53,967 nt of DNA, from the NCBI GenBank assembly GCA_029060625.1, contig JAIDTO010000033.1, forward strand, positions 1-53,967, given 5' to 3'. The stretch comes from Muribaculaceae bacterium. GTDB lineage: Bacteria; Bacteroidota; Bacteroidia; Bacteroidales; Muribaculaceae. Made by a program: the position numbers and the translations under genes. Positions 25,439 to 33,521 of this stretch are shown here, in pieces. Under the pieces are notes generated by a model that was not told the origin of the DNA, ran no database searches, and was given only the letters and a program-made list of their open reading frames with translations. Numbering within the stretch: the stretch's first letter is position 1; every line of letters starts with the position of its first letter.

Positions 25439-25470
25439 CAAAATTACGGAATTTTCTGCAGATAGGCAAA
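25439..25470 (-). promoter_or_regulatory. rpoN promoter, apparently leaderless
   Basis: TTTG (25470-25467), exactly 20 nt, TAATTTTG (25446-25439), then CAGT and the ATG at 25434. The expected start of transcription falls at or next to the start codon. Confidence 0.75.
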
Positions 25471-25508
25471 TTGTTTTTTTATTATAGGAGATGGTGGGGA
25501 GCTCACGG

Positions 25509-25534
25509 CGGCGGTTAGGAAACCGCCGTCACAT
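25509..25534. repeat. Dispersed palindrome, GGCGGTT family, copy 2
   Basis: CGGCGGTT/AACCGCCG around AGGA, followed by TCACAT. It lies between the divergent rpoN and phosphatase promoters. The outer stem pair is changed on both sides relative to the other copies (G-C to C-G). Confidence 0.75.
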
Positions 25535-25565
25535 AATGGGGCGCGGGGAGAGAAAAGTCATATTA

Positions 25566-25597
25566 TTTGGAGGAGTTAAATAAAAGTTGTAAATTTG
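25566..25597 (+). promoter_or_regulatory. Promoter of the tyrosine phosphatase gene
   Basis: TTTG (25566-25569), 20 nt, TAAATTTG (25590-25597), 26 nt before the ATG. Confidence 0.8.
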
Positions 25598-25623
25598 TAG
25601 AGTGAACGAATAAAGATGATAAA

Positions 25624-26136
25624 ATGATTATTGAAGATATAAAGAAGAGAGTGGAGAAAGGGGAGAAGGTGAAGATATTGTTTGTGTGCTTGGGGAATAT
25701 ATGCCGGAGTCCGGCGGCGCATGGGGTGATGGAAAGGCTCGTGAAGGAGCAAGGGGTCGCAGACCAGTTTGAAATCGACTCGGCGGGGCTCTATGGTGGA
25801 CATGCAGGGGATCTGCCAGACAGCCGGATGCGGGCTCATGCGCGGCGCCGTGGTCTGGAGCTGACTCACCGCTCGCGGAAAGTTAGGGAATCGGATTTCG
25901 ACCGCTTTGACATCATAGTGGCGATGGACGATTCGAATTATGACCAACTTAGGGCTATGGCTCCAACTCCTGAGGACGAGAAGAAGGTAGTCAAAATGGC
26001 GGATTTCTTTACGCAGCATCCTTGGGCTGATTGTGTGCCGGATCCGTATTATGACGGAGCGCAGGGATTTGAGAATGCATTGGATTTGATTGAGGATGGG
26101 TGTTTTACTTTGCTAAAACAAGTTTTAGCAAAGTAA
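25624..26136 (+). CDS. Low-molecular-weight protein tyrosine phosphatase
   Basis: A 170-aa cytosolic phosphatase with the LMW-PTP signature C22-LGNIC-R28-S (in FVCLGNICRSP) and the general-acid loop VPDPYYDG with Asp140. A charged N-terminal extension of about 16 residues precedes the core. In bacteria such enzymes oppose tyrosine kinases of capsule or polysaccharide export, but no kinase or capsule gene is near. The last 12 codons lie in a perfect inverted repeat that continues past the stop. Confidence 0.93.
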   Translation: MIIEDIKKRVEKGEKVKILFVCLGNICRSPAAHGVMERLVKEQGVADQFEIDSAGLYGGHAGDLPDSRMRAHARRRGLELTHRSRKVRESDFDRFDIIVAMDDSNYDQLRAMAPTPEDEKKVVKMADFFTQHPWADCVPDPYYDGAQGFENALDLIEDGCFTLLKQVLAK

Positions 26137-26140
26137 AACA
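26101..26140. repeat. Perfect 19-bp inverted repeat spanning the phosphatase stop codon
   Basis: TGTTTTACTTTGCTAAAAC and its exact complement are separated by AA. The left arm and most of the right arm code for the phosphatase C terminus and contain its stop codon. No poly-U tail follows. Confidence 0.9.
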
Positions 26141-26193
26141 AGTAAAAAGTATTAAGTATAAAGTATTATATATTTGGTATTAAGTGCGAATTT

Positions 26194-27549
26194 GTGAATT
26201 ATAGAAAAGAATACGGGGCTTTATTCAGGCTGGGGATGCCAGTGATGGCAACGCAGATCGGAATAATCGCTGTGGCATTTGCGGACACGGCGATGGTAGG
26301 GGCTTATGGCGTGGATGAATTGGCGGCTGCGGCTTTTGTCAATTCGATGTTTATGATTCCGGTTGTGATGCAGATTGGTTTTGCTTCGGGAATCACGCCA
26401 CTTATCGGAGCTCTCTTCGGACGCGATGATCATGCAGGAGCAGGGCGTACATTAAGAGCCGGACTGCAAGTGAATGCATTCCTTTCGATAGGACTGACTG
26501 TGCTTATGGGGATTCTATATTTTTTCCTCGACCGGTTTGGACAGCCGGAAGAATTGCTACCCCTTATCCGCCAGTATTACCTGATCATCCTCTCATCGAT
26601 CTTTCCGATGGCACTCTTCAACTGCTCGCAACAGACGGCGAATGCGGTGACAGACACAGCCACACCGATGTGGATAATTCTCTCTGCCAATGTGGTGAAT
26701 ATCATAGGCAACTATCTGCTTATCTTCGGCAAGTTCGGATGCCCGGAGATGGGGCTTAACGGTGCGGGGCTTTCCACGCTTACTGCCCGGTGGCTATCTA
26801 CGATAGGGATCTTTGTCGTGTTCATGACAACTCGCCGTTACCGTCCATATAAGAATGAGGCGCTTGGCTCAAGCCATGTGGGACATATAAGAAGGATCGT
26901 ATGGAATACTTCTTGGCCTATAATGATACAATCTGGGGTTGAATGCGGGCTATGGTCATTAGGAGCCGTTGTGACAGGCTGGTTTGGCAAGATACAATTG
27001 GCGGCATATCAGGTGATCAACACTATCTCGCAGTTGGGATTTATGACATTCATGAGTTTCGGTATCGCGGTGTCGATACGCTCTGCCAACTATACAGGAG
27101 TCGGGGATATGGCGGGAGTGAGACGCATTACCATGGCAGGGTTGCATCTCAACATTGTTCTCGCTACGGCGGCCTCTGCACTGTTCTTCTTCTGCGGTCA
27201 CACACTGACGGGGTTCTTCTCACCGGATGAGGAGGTGTTAGCTTCGGCGGGGATGCTGATACTGCCATTGGTGCTGTATCAGTATGGCGATGCGACTCAG
27301 CTGACGTTTGCCAACGGACTCAGGGGCACGGGCAATGTCAGGCCATTCCTTTGGGTTACGCTGATAGCGTATATCCTGATAGGGGTGCCGATGCTGTTCT
27401 GGCTCGCTACGGGACTGGATATGGGGAATGTAGGAGTGTATTATAGCTTTTCGTTTGCGCTGTTTGCGGCGGCAGGGCTGTATTATTGGTTTTTTAGGAG
27501 GACGGTGAAGAGGATGCAGGCTGGGATGGTTATTAATGATATATCATGA
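26194..27549 (+). CDS. MATE-family multidrug/toxin exporter
   Basis: A 451-aa, 12-helix antiporter. Family features include LFRLGMPVMATQIGIIAVAF in helix 1, DTAMVGAYGVDELAAAAFVN, and the mirrored second half GAVVTGWFGKIQLAAYQVIN. The start is taken as GTG 26194; no in-frame ATG lies upstream of helix 1, and the ATG at codon 15 would truncate the first helix. The gap upstream is AAGTATTAAGTAT-type repeat with no clear promoter, so transcription may continue from the phosphatase gene. Confidence 0.92.
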   Translation: MNYRKEYGALFRLGMPVMATQIGIIAVAFADTAMVGAYGVDELAAAAFVNSMFMIPVVMQIGFASGITPLIGALFGRDDHAGAGRTLRAGLQVNAFLSIGLTVLMGILYFFLDRFGQPEELLPLIRQYYLIILSSIFPMALFNCSQQTANAVTDTATPMWIILSANVVNIIGNYLLIFGKFGCPEMGLNGAGLSTLTARWLSTIGIFVVFMTTRRYRPYKNEALGSSHVGHIRRIVWNTSWPIMIQSGVECGLWSLGAVVTGWFGKIQLAAYQVINTISQLGFMTFMSFGIAVSIRSANYTGVGDMAGVRRITMAGLHLNIVLATAASALFFFCGHTLTGFFSPDEEVLASAGMLILPLVLYQYGDATQLTFANGLRGTGNVRPFLWVTLIAYILIGVPMLFWLATGLDMGNVGVYYSFSFALFAAAGLYYWFFRRTVKRMQAGMVINDIS

Positions 27550-27609
27550 TGGATCTTGATGAAGCTTGATTTATCATGAATGTTTTGACAACAATATAAA
27601 AACATATAA

Positions 27610-28584
27610 ATGAAAAATGATATGAAGATAAGGCTTTTTGCTTTTTTTATTATGGTTGCCATCATAGGGCAGGTTTGGGCTGCGGAGGATGGGCAGTATG
27701 CGCAGACTATCGTAGTGGCTCAGGACGGGAGCGGGGATTACAAGACAATCAATGAGGCTCTGAAGAAGCTTCGCGGGGACTTTGAGGATCCGGTAAGGAT
27801 CTATGTCAAGGATGGCAGATATGACGAGAAAATTCTTGTGAATTATACGCTCAAGAATGTGACAATAGAGGGAGAAAGCAGGAAGGGGACGGTAATCACA
27901 CATGGGGATTATGCTTCATTAAATAATATGGGCACGTCTGGGAGCTATACTCTGCGCATCGACGGCAACAACATCACCTTGAAGAACCTTACAGTAGAGA
28001 ATACGGCCGGACAGGTGGGTCAGGCGGTGGCTCTGCACACCACCGGGGATAAGATTCATGTGATCGACTGCGATATCCTCGGCAATCAGGATACCCTTTA
28101 CGCTACAGGGCATAACTCGCGCGACCTCTTCGACAATTGCTATATCGAAGGAACTGTCGACTTCATATTTGGGGCTGCCACTGCCCTTTTCCGTAACTGC
28201 CACCTGCATGCAAAAAGCGACTCTTTCCTTACAGCAGCATCGACTCCGAAAGAGAACAAGGTGGGATACGTATTTCACAAGTGCAAGGTGACAGCTGCGC
28301 CGGATGTGAAGAATGTGCATCTCGGACGTACATGGCGCCCATATGCATCTACATTCTTTATCGATTGCGAGCTTCCGGAAGCGATCAATCCGAAGGGTTG
28401 GCACAATTGGGGAAAGACGGAGAATGAAAAGACAGCACGATATGGAGAGTATAACTGCAAGGGACCCGGCGCTAAAGAGAACGAGCGTGTGGGATGGAGA
28501 AAGACGCTGAATGCGCTGGACGCAGCGGAGCTGACTGATCCGGGGAGGATATTTACGCGCGGGTCGGCTTGGATACCGGATTAA
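27610..28584 (+). CDS. Pectinesterase (carbohydrate esterase family 8)
   Basis: Secreted or periplasmic enzyme, 324 aa, that removes methyl esters from homogalacturonan. Signal peptide to about Ala25. Conserved family motifs: GNQDTLYATG and GTVDFIFGAA (the two catalytic Asp regions), the Gln-containing GQVGQAVAL block, and LGRTWRPYAST (LGRxW). The fold is a right-handed beta-helix. No polysaccharide-utilisation genes adjoin it, so it appears as an isolated pectin-degrading function. The neighbouring MATE gene is co-oriented, 60 bp away. Confidence 0.94.
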   Translation: MKNDMKIRLFAFFIMVAIIGQVWAAEDGQYAQTIVVAQDGSGDYKTINEALKKLRGDFEDPVRIYVKDGRYDEKILVNYTLKNVTIEGESRKGTVITHGDYASLNNMGTSGSYTLRIDGNNITLKNLTVENTAGQVGQAVALHTTGDKIHVIDCDILGNQDTLYATGHNSRDLFDNCYIEGTVDFIFGAATALFRNCHLHAKSDSFLTAASTPKENKVGYVFHKCKVTAAPDVKNVHLGRTWRPYASTFFIDCELPEAINPKGWHNWGKTENEKTARYGEYNCKGPGAKENERVGWRKTLNALDAAELTDPGRIFTRGSAWIPD

Positions 28585-28624
28585 TATTCAAGATTTGAAG
28601 ATTAGGAATAGACTATCGTCTATC

Positions 28625-28653
28625 GGGGACGCACACGGAGTGTGCTTACTACT
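28625..28653. repeat. GGGGACGC-ACAC-GGA-GTGT palindrome, copy 2
   Basis: GGGGAC then stem GCACAC/GTGTGC around GGA, followed by TTACTACT. It matches the element at 24011, with one base pair changed on both arms. Confidence 0.72.
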
Positions 28654-28691
28654 TTATTTAACTTTTGGAGGAGTATATTGTCTTATATGGT

Positions 28692-29459
28692 ATGAAAGCA
28701 TTTGTAAAGATAATATTGGGAGCGGTATGCTCTGTGCTCGCCTACGGGACAGCCTCGGCGGATAACAAATTTGGCGATGAGACTCTGAAGTATGTCATTA
28801 CATATAAGTGGGGGCTTATCACCAAAGATTCGGGAGATGCTACGCTTTCACTTAAGAATCAGGGGTCGAAATACTATATCAAGCTTACAGGAAAGACCAA
28901 GCCCTGGGCTGATGATCTTTTCCAAGTGAGAGATACCCTCATATCAGTGATGGACAAAGCAAAATTCAGGCCTTTGAGCTACACGAAGGTAGCTCATGAA
29001 GGTGGGAAATATGCCAAAGACGTAATTAAATACAGCTATTCCGGCAACAATGTCAACGGAAAGGCGATAAAATATCGCGAGAAGAAAGGGACAACCAAAA
29101 CAGAAAACCTTGAACTATCTGCCACTGGCGACACTTTTGATATGCTCAGTGTATTCTACTGGCTCCGCTCTATCGATCCTGCCACACTGCCTATAGGGGA
29201 AAAAGTGACCGCTACCCTATTTTCGGGTTCACATGAGGAAACGGTGAAGATATGGAAAGTCGGTGAACAATCCATAAAGATGCGTGACGGATCAAAACGA
29301 GATGCATGGCACATTAAGTTCACTTTCACATCAAAAGGGGGAAAGAAGACAAGTGATGATATAGATGCCTGGATATCGAAAGATGGACGGCGAATACCGT
29401 TGGAGATCAAAGGCAAATTGCCATTAGGGCATGTAAGTGCTTATTTTATTTCGGGATGA
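28692..29459 (+). CDS. DUF3108 secreted protein
   Basis: A 255-aa protein from ATG 28692, with signal peptide ending TASA. An earlier in-frame TTG at 28665 is part of a GGAGGAG stretch rather than a credible start. The domain matches DUF3108: early ETLKYVITYKWGLITKDSG, a central YTKVAHEGGKYAKDVIKYS, and a late DIDAWISKDGRRIPLEIKG. Such proteins are periplasmic or envelope proteins of unknown function. Its 3' end overlaps the convergent TonB-like gene by 14 bp. Confidence 0.85.
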   Translation: MKAFVKIILGAVCSVLAYGTASADNKFGDETLKYVITYKWGLITKDSGDATLSLKNQGSKYYIKLTGKTKPWADDLFQVRDTLISVMDKAKFRPLSYTKVAHEGGKYAKDVIKYSYSGNNVNGKAIKYREKKGTTKTENLELSATGDTFDMLSVFYWLRSIDPATLPIGEKVTATLFSGSHEETVKIWKVGEQSIKMRDGSKRDAWHIKFTFTSKGGKKTSDDIDAWISKDGRRIPLEIKGKLPLGHVSAYFISG

Positions 29460-30192
29460 TGGTGAATGTGATGGAGCCGCGGGTAGACGGGGCTCCTTTT
29501 TTTGCGCTCCAGCGTGCCTGCAAAGCCGCCTGCTCACATTTCTTGCGGATTTCTCTGGTGGCAGCACCCGATGCCGTAGCAGTCATCACTTTTCCATCGG
29601 CATCCACAGTTATGGATACAGTCACAGTGGTCTTATGAGCAAGAGAAACGTCAGGAAGCGGACACCCGAGAAACTGACGGCCAGACATCTTACCGATGAC
29701 TCCGCTGCCAGCACCATCGCTACCACCCGGGGAGTCAAACTTACCTTGCACCGAACCGGGTTTGCTGCTGAATTTTCCTGCCATCGAGGTGGCTACCTTC
29801 TCCTCCTCTTTTTTCTTGTCAGTAGCCGCAGTCTGCACGGGACTTTCAGCTTTGGAAGTGATCAGCGTCTGCTCCGGAGATGGAACGGTATTTTCACCTG
29901 AAAGGACTGTATGGGGCTGTTCTACGGGTGCGGGAGCAGGTTCACCCTTTATTTCGGGAGCAGGACTATCCTTGGCTACAGCATCCGGCTCTCCGATAGT
30001 CTGATGATTTTCAAGCAGAAGTTCAGGATCGAGGAAAATCTCGTCTTCTTCCAACTGAGGATTTTCAGAGGAAGCAGTCAACTTCTCGTCGTAGCGCAGA
30101 GTAGCGACAAGAAGCCACACAAGCACAATGCCAACCGCCACAATAGTGACGAAGGCGGCGATCAAGGAATCTCTGCGTTCAGATTTATTCAT
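29446..30192 (-). CDS. TonB/AgmX-like energy-transducer protein
   Basis: A 248-aa protein from ATG 30192. One N-terminal helix (about 10-32), a long Pro/Glu/Ala-rich periplasmic linker (about 45-150), and a small C-terminal domain with VTVSITVDADGKVMTATASG and GSITFTIIPK, which looks like a TonB C-terminal fold. With the ExbD/TolR-like and ExbB/TolQ-like genes upstream it forms a three-gene proton-motive-force module. Whether it drives TonB-dependent transporters or a Tol-like process cannot be told. Confidence 0.82.
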   Translation of the reverse strand: MNKSERRDSLIAAFVTIVAVGIVLVWLLVATLRYDEKLTASSENPQLEEDEIFLDPELLLENHQTIGEPDAVAKDSPAPEIKGEPAPAPVEQPHTVLSGENTVPSPEQTLITSKAESPVQTAATDKKKEEEKVATSMAGKFSSKPGSVQGKFDSPGGSDGAGSGVIGKMSGRQFLGCPLPDVSLAHKTTVTVSITVDADGKVMTATASGAATREIRKKCEQAALQARWSAKKGAPSTRGSITFTIIPK

Positions 30193-30208
30193 AATCAAAA
30201 ATCCGGAA

Positions 30209-30670
30209 TCATTTTCCGGAGTCAGAATCTAATGGTGGTTCCTGAAGTGCTTTAGTGGCAAGCACCATCTTCATGTTGCGACGGGCTGCCATATCGAGGA
30301 TTTCTACAATTTTGCCATATTCCACTTTCTCATCAGCATAAAGGGCTATACCGCGTGTGGAATCTTGCTGCTGGATAAGAGTCAAAGCTGATATCAGCTC
30401 CTCCCGGCTTACAGCACGCGGAATAGAGTTTCCGGGCACAGAGTCAGTGCGATCCATCACAATGAAGAACTGAGAAAGGGAATCCACATACACCTCAGTA
30501 AGTGGTTTCTTGGAAGTCTGCTCCGAGCTTTGAGGGAGGTTGACGTCGATAGCCGCAGGGAAAATGAGCGTCGAAGTCACCATAAAGAAAATTAGCAAGA
30601 GGAATATCACATCGGTCATCGACGACATCGAGAATGTGTCGAGACTCTGGAATGAGCGTTTGAGTGCCAT
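30209..30670 (-). CDS. ExbD/TolR-family biopolymer transport protein
   Basis: A 153-aa inner-membrane protein with a short cytosolic N terminus, one helix and a periplasmic domain. The helix region MTDVIFLLLIFFMVTSTLIF contains the essential proton-path Asp (MTDVIF). It is the middle gene of the ExbB-ExbD-TonB-like set, 37 bp from exbB and 16 bp from the next gene. Confidence 0.92.
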   Translation of the reverse strand: MALKRSFQSLDTFSMSSMTDVIFLLLIFFMVTSTLIFPAAIDVNLPQSSEQTSKKPLTEVYVDSLSQFFIVMDRTDSVPGNSIPRAVSREELISALTLIQQQDSTRGIALYADEKVEYGKIVEILDMAARRNMKMVLATKALQEPPLDSDSGK

Positions 30671-30671
30671 G

Positions 30672-30705
30672 TTTGCGTTGTACGTTAAGCGTTGTACGTT
30701 TTACG
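30672..30705. repeat. GCGTTGTACGTT repeat
   Basis: Imperfect copies of AAGCGTTGTACGTT fill the gap between the exbD- and exbB-like genes. Confidence 0.7.
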
Positions 30706-30707
30706 AT

Positions 30708-31334
30708 TTAGGCGGCGGGCTCGTTGAGGAGGTCCATGAATTCCATAGTCTTAGTCTCCATTCCGGTCATCACACGATTTACGCGTGAAACGAGGAAGTT
30801 GTAGGCGAAAAGGGCAACAATACCGACGATAAGACCTGCCACAGTAGTGACCAGAGCCTGATAAATACCACTTGAAAGGACGATGATATTTGCTCCGGTG
30901 CCTGCCATAGCGAGTGCATAGAAAGCCTCGATCATACCGGTGACAGTGCCAAGGAATCCAAGCATTGGAGCACCTGCAGCAGTAGTGGAGAGCCAAGTGA
31001 AACCCTTGCCAAGCTTAGCCACCTCAATATTCCCGGTGTTCTCAATAGCCACGAGCACGTCCTGCATCGGACGACCAATACGTGTGACACCTTTGAGAAT
31101 AAGTCGAGCGTAAGGAGTATCTGTTTTTTTGCAGAGCTGGCGTGCGCTTTCAAGGTCGCCTTCGTGCACATAATCTCGAATGCGCTGCATGAAAGAGCTG
31201 TCTTCCTTACTTGCACGAGAGATGGCAAGACAACGCTCCACGAAGATATAGATGCTGACTACCAGCATCAGGGCGAGAGGAATCATGATATAGCCGCCGT
31301 CCATGACGAGCGACCAGAGGCTTAGGGTTTCCAT
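30708..31334 (-). CDS. ExbB/TolQ/MotA-family proton channel protein
   Basis: A 208-aa protein with three helices: the first near residues 12-30, then a cytosolic loop (DYVHEGDLESARQLCKKT), and two C-terminal helices with the conserved GAPMLGFLGTVTGMIEAFYA and VTTVAGLIVGIVALFAYNFL. It forms the pentameric channel around ExbD. It is the first gene of the module and ends in short cytoplasmic sequence. Confidence 0.92.
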   Translation of the reverse strand: METLSLWSLVMDGGYIMIPLALMLVVSIYIFVERCLAISRASKEDSSFMQRIRDYVHEGDLESARQLCKKTDTPYARLILKGVTRIGRPMQDVLVAIENTGNIEVAKLGKGFTWLSTTAAGAPMLGFLGTVTGMIEAFYALAMAGTGANIIVLSSGIYQALVTTVAGLIVGIVALFAYNFLVSRVNRVMTGMETKTMEFMDLLNEPAA

Positions 31335-31343
31335 ATTTGATTC

Positions 31344-31380
31344 TTTAGTCTTAAGTCTTAAGTCTTGAGTCTTGAGTTGT
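31344..31380. repeat. TTAAGTCTTGAG short-period repeat
   Basis: TAGTCTTAAGTCTTAAGTCT and related units between the pdxJ stop and the exbB-like start. Confidence 0.75.
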
Positions 31381-31415
31381 CGTTATTAATTGTCAGAATG
31401 AGGACAAGCCGCTTT

Positions 31416-32129
31416 TTATTTTAGGCAGTCGAGATAGGCTTTTACCGTGGCTTCTATGCCAAGATATAGGGCATCGCAGATAAGTGCATGGCCAATGCTG
31501 ACTTCATCGAGCCATGGGATCATCTCATGAAAATAGCTGAGATTTTCGAGGCTCAAGTCATGACCCGCATTAAGTCCGATTCCGCATACCTTTGCTACTG
31601 TGGCGGCATCGACGAATGGTGCGATGGCATGCTCCCGATTCTTTGCATAGTTGTCGGCATATGCCTTAGTGTAGAGTTCCACACGGTCAGCGCCAGCCAA
31701 TTTAGCTTCGAGCACCTGATTAGAATCGGGATCCACAAATAAGGAGACGCGTATTCCAGCTTCTTTAAACCTCTTTATTATTTGCGTTAACATCTCAGAA
31801 TTAGCCATCACGTCCCAACCATGGTTTGATGTAAGCTGTCCTGGAGCATCGGGCACAAGAGTGACTTGTGCAGGTTTAGTCTCAATCACAAGATTGATGA
31901 AATCTTCAGAAGGATATCCTTCAATATTAAGTTCGGTTGCGATAGCCTCTTTCAGCAGGGGGACATCGGCACGACGGATGTGACGCTCATCAGGACGAGG
32001 ATGCACCGTAATACCATCGGCACCGGCTTCTTCGCATGTGAGAGCGAACCTGACAAGGTCAGGGTTGTTTTCACCCCGTGCATTACGGATGGTAGCCACT
32101 TTATTGATATTGACGCTAAGTCTTGTCAT
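31416..32129 (-). CDS. pdxJ: Pyridoxine 5'-phosphate synthase
   Basis: Condenses 3-amino-2-oxopropyl phosphate (from PdxA) with deoxyxylulose 5-phosphate to give pyridoxine 5'-phosphate. A 237-aa TIM barrel from ATG 32129; 30 upstream in-frame codons reaching 32219 are non-coding in character. Signatures are RLSVNINKVATIRNARG at the start, DGITVHPRPDERHI, and GLNAGHDLSLENL near the phosphate-binding end. A perfect promoter lies about 110 bp upstream. Confidence 0.97.
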   Translation of the reverse strand: MTRLSVNINKVATIRNARGENNPDLVRFALTCEEAGADGITVHPRPDERHIRRADVPLLKEAIATELNIEGYPSEDFINLVIETKPAQVTLVPDAPGQLTSNHGWDVMANSEMLTQIIKRFKEAGIRVSLFVDPDSNQVLEAKLAGADRVELYTKAYADNYAKNREHAIAPFVDAATVAKVCGIGLNAGHDLSLENLSYFHEMIPWLDEVSIGHALICDALYLGIEATVKAYLDCLK

Positions 32130-32240
32130 TTTTCCTTTTCTATTGTTATATTTATATAAAACAACGAGAGAAAACATCAATATTATGCATAAAACCGGCC
32201 TCTCAGCCAAATTCGGCATAATATTTGTTTATCTATAAGG

Positions 32241-32272
32241 CAAAGTTAATGAAAAACATTGAAAACTCCAAA
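32241..32272 (-). promoter_or_regulatory. pdxJ promoter
   Basis: TTTG (32272-32269), exactly 20 nt, TAACTTTG (32248-32241) on the minus strand, divergent from the next plus-strand gene. Confidence 0.8.
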
Positions 32273-32283
32273 ATAAAATAACA

Positions 32284-32604
32284 TTGACGACACAAGAGAC
32301 ACTCATACAGCGCGACGACTGCAGCTTGGTGACACTTGAATGCTCACCTGCCGACTATAGTGCCAGCATACTTACGCATGCGTGCGAAGATGCGGGAGCC
32401 CCTGTCGTAGACCTTCTTACGCAGCCCGCTGATCAAATGCATATACGTGTGACGCTGAGACTCCGCTGTGATGATCCAACGCCGGCCATACATAATTTGC
32501 AAAGATACGGCTATGAGATTGCAGAGGCAGAGGGCAATCATTACACGGATGCCATGATAGCCGCCGAAAGACTGCTGGAAGTGCAGATGCTACTTAACGT
32601 ATAG
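32284..32604 (+). CDS. Small ACT-like domain protein upstream of nadK
   Basis: A 106-aa protein read from a TTG at 32284; no ATG precedes the conserved region. Sequence around SLVTLECSPADYSASILTHA, then MHIRVTLRLRC and a final QRYGYEIAEAE resembles the C-terminal ACT-like domain of the larger CBS-domain proteins that often precede nadK in Bacteroidales. Here the CBS pair is absent, leaving a minimal form. The function is unknown, possibly ligand sensing linked to NAD kinase. It ends 10 bp before nadK and is surely cotranscribed. Confidence 0.65.
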   Translation: MTTQETLIQRDDCSLVTLECSPADYSASILTHACEDAGAPVVDLLTQPADQMHIRVTLRLRCDDPTPAIHNLQRYGYEIAEAEGNHYTDAMIAAERLLEVQMLLNV

Positions 32605-32614
32605 GACTATAAAT

Positions 32615-33484
32615 ATGAGACGCAAGACATTAGCACTGTATGGGAAATCCCGCCAGGATGAGAACCTGACAGGGATAATGAATTTTATGGCCGAAGCCCG
32701 CAAGCGGGGATTCGGCCTTTTGTGTCATGAAAAGTTTGCAGCTTATCTCTCACGCTTTGGAGAGAATCCAGATTTTATTCCACCCGTATTTACCGGAATT
32801 CCGGAAGCAGACGTTGCAATCAGCTTCGGCGGGGACGGCACATTCCTGCGCACAGCACGAAGGCTTGCGGCAACTGAAATACCGATAGCCGGAGTAAACA
32901 CAGGCAACCTTGGATATCTTGCACATTTCTCGCTCGACGATACCCCTCTCTTGCTTGACGGGATAAGGGACAGTACACTGAAAGTCCAGCCTCGGAAACT
33001 TATTGAAGTGTCGGGACCCGGGATACCGGACGACTTCCTATGCTGTGCCCTCAACGAGATAGCAATACTTAGAGATGATTCCGCCTCGATGATCAACGTG
33101 AACGTGGAGCTTGATGGATTTTATCTCGCCGACTACAGGGCTGACGGACTCATTATATCCACAGCTACGGGGAGCACAGCATATAATCTCTCAGTAGGAG
33201 GACCGATTCTTCAGCCGGAAGTGGACTGCATGGTACTTTCTCCAGTGTCTCCCCATTCGCTGACACTCAGGCCTATCGTAATAGCCGGGAGTTCGGTGCT
33301 TCGACTTGAAATGTCGTCACGCACTGGATCTTATCGGCTTAGTGTGGATGGCTACAGCGTGACTATGAAAGAAGGGTGCGACCTTGAATTGAAGGCCGCA
33401 CCCTATGTAGTGAATCTGCTTTCTCCTCATGATGACACATTTGCCTCATCGCTGAGAGAGAAGCTTCTTTGGGGGAGAAGGTAG
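32615..33484 (+). CDS. nadK: NAD kinase
   Basis: Phosphorylates NAD to NADP. It has 289 aa. The Gly-rich GGDGT motif is at 72-76 in ISFGGDGTFLRTARR. The NAD-binding ADGLIISTATGSTAYNLSVG block and the upstream NTGNLGYLAHFS are canonical. The start ATG is at 32615, though a non-canonical earlier start is possible. A TTAAGAG repeat follows the stop. Confidence 0.96.
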   Translation: MRRKTLALYGKSRQDENLTGIMNFMAEARKRGFGLLCHEKFAAYLSRFGENPDFIPPVFTGIPEADVAISFGGDGTFLRTARRLAATEIPIAGVNTGNLGYLAHFSLDDTPLLLDGIRDSTLKVQPRKLIEVSGPGIPDDFLCCALNEIAILRDDSASMINVNVELDGFYLADYRADGLIISTATGSTAYNLSVGGPILQPEVDCMVLSPVSPHSLTLRPIVIAGSSVLRLEMSSRTGSYRLSVDGYSVTMKEGCDLELKAAPYVVNLLSPHDDTFASSLREKLLWGRR

Positions 33485-33515
33485 GTTAAGAGTTAAGAGT
33501 TAAGAGTTGAGGATG
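33485..33515. repeat. TTAAGAG short-period repeat
   Basis: About four AGTTAAG units in the 37-bp gap between convergent nadK and the Omp28-like gene. Confidence 0.75.
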
Positions 33516-33521
33516 AAGGAT

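Noticed and set aside
28665-28691. TTG start for the DUF3108 gene
   Set aside because: The TTG lies in a GGAGGAG run and would precede a good signal peptide beginning at ATG 28692.
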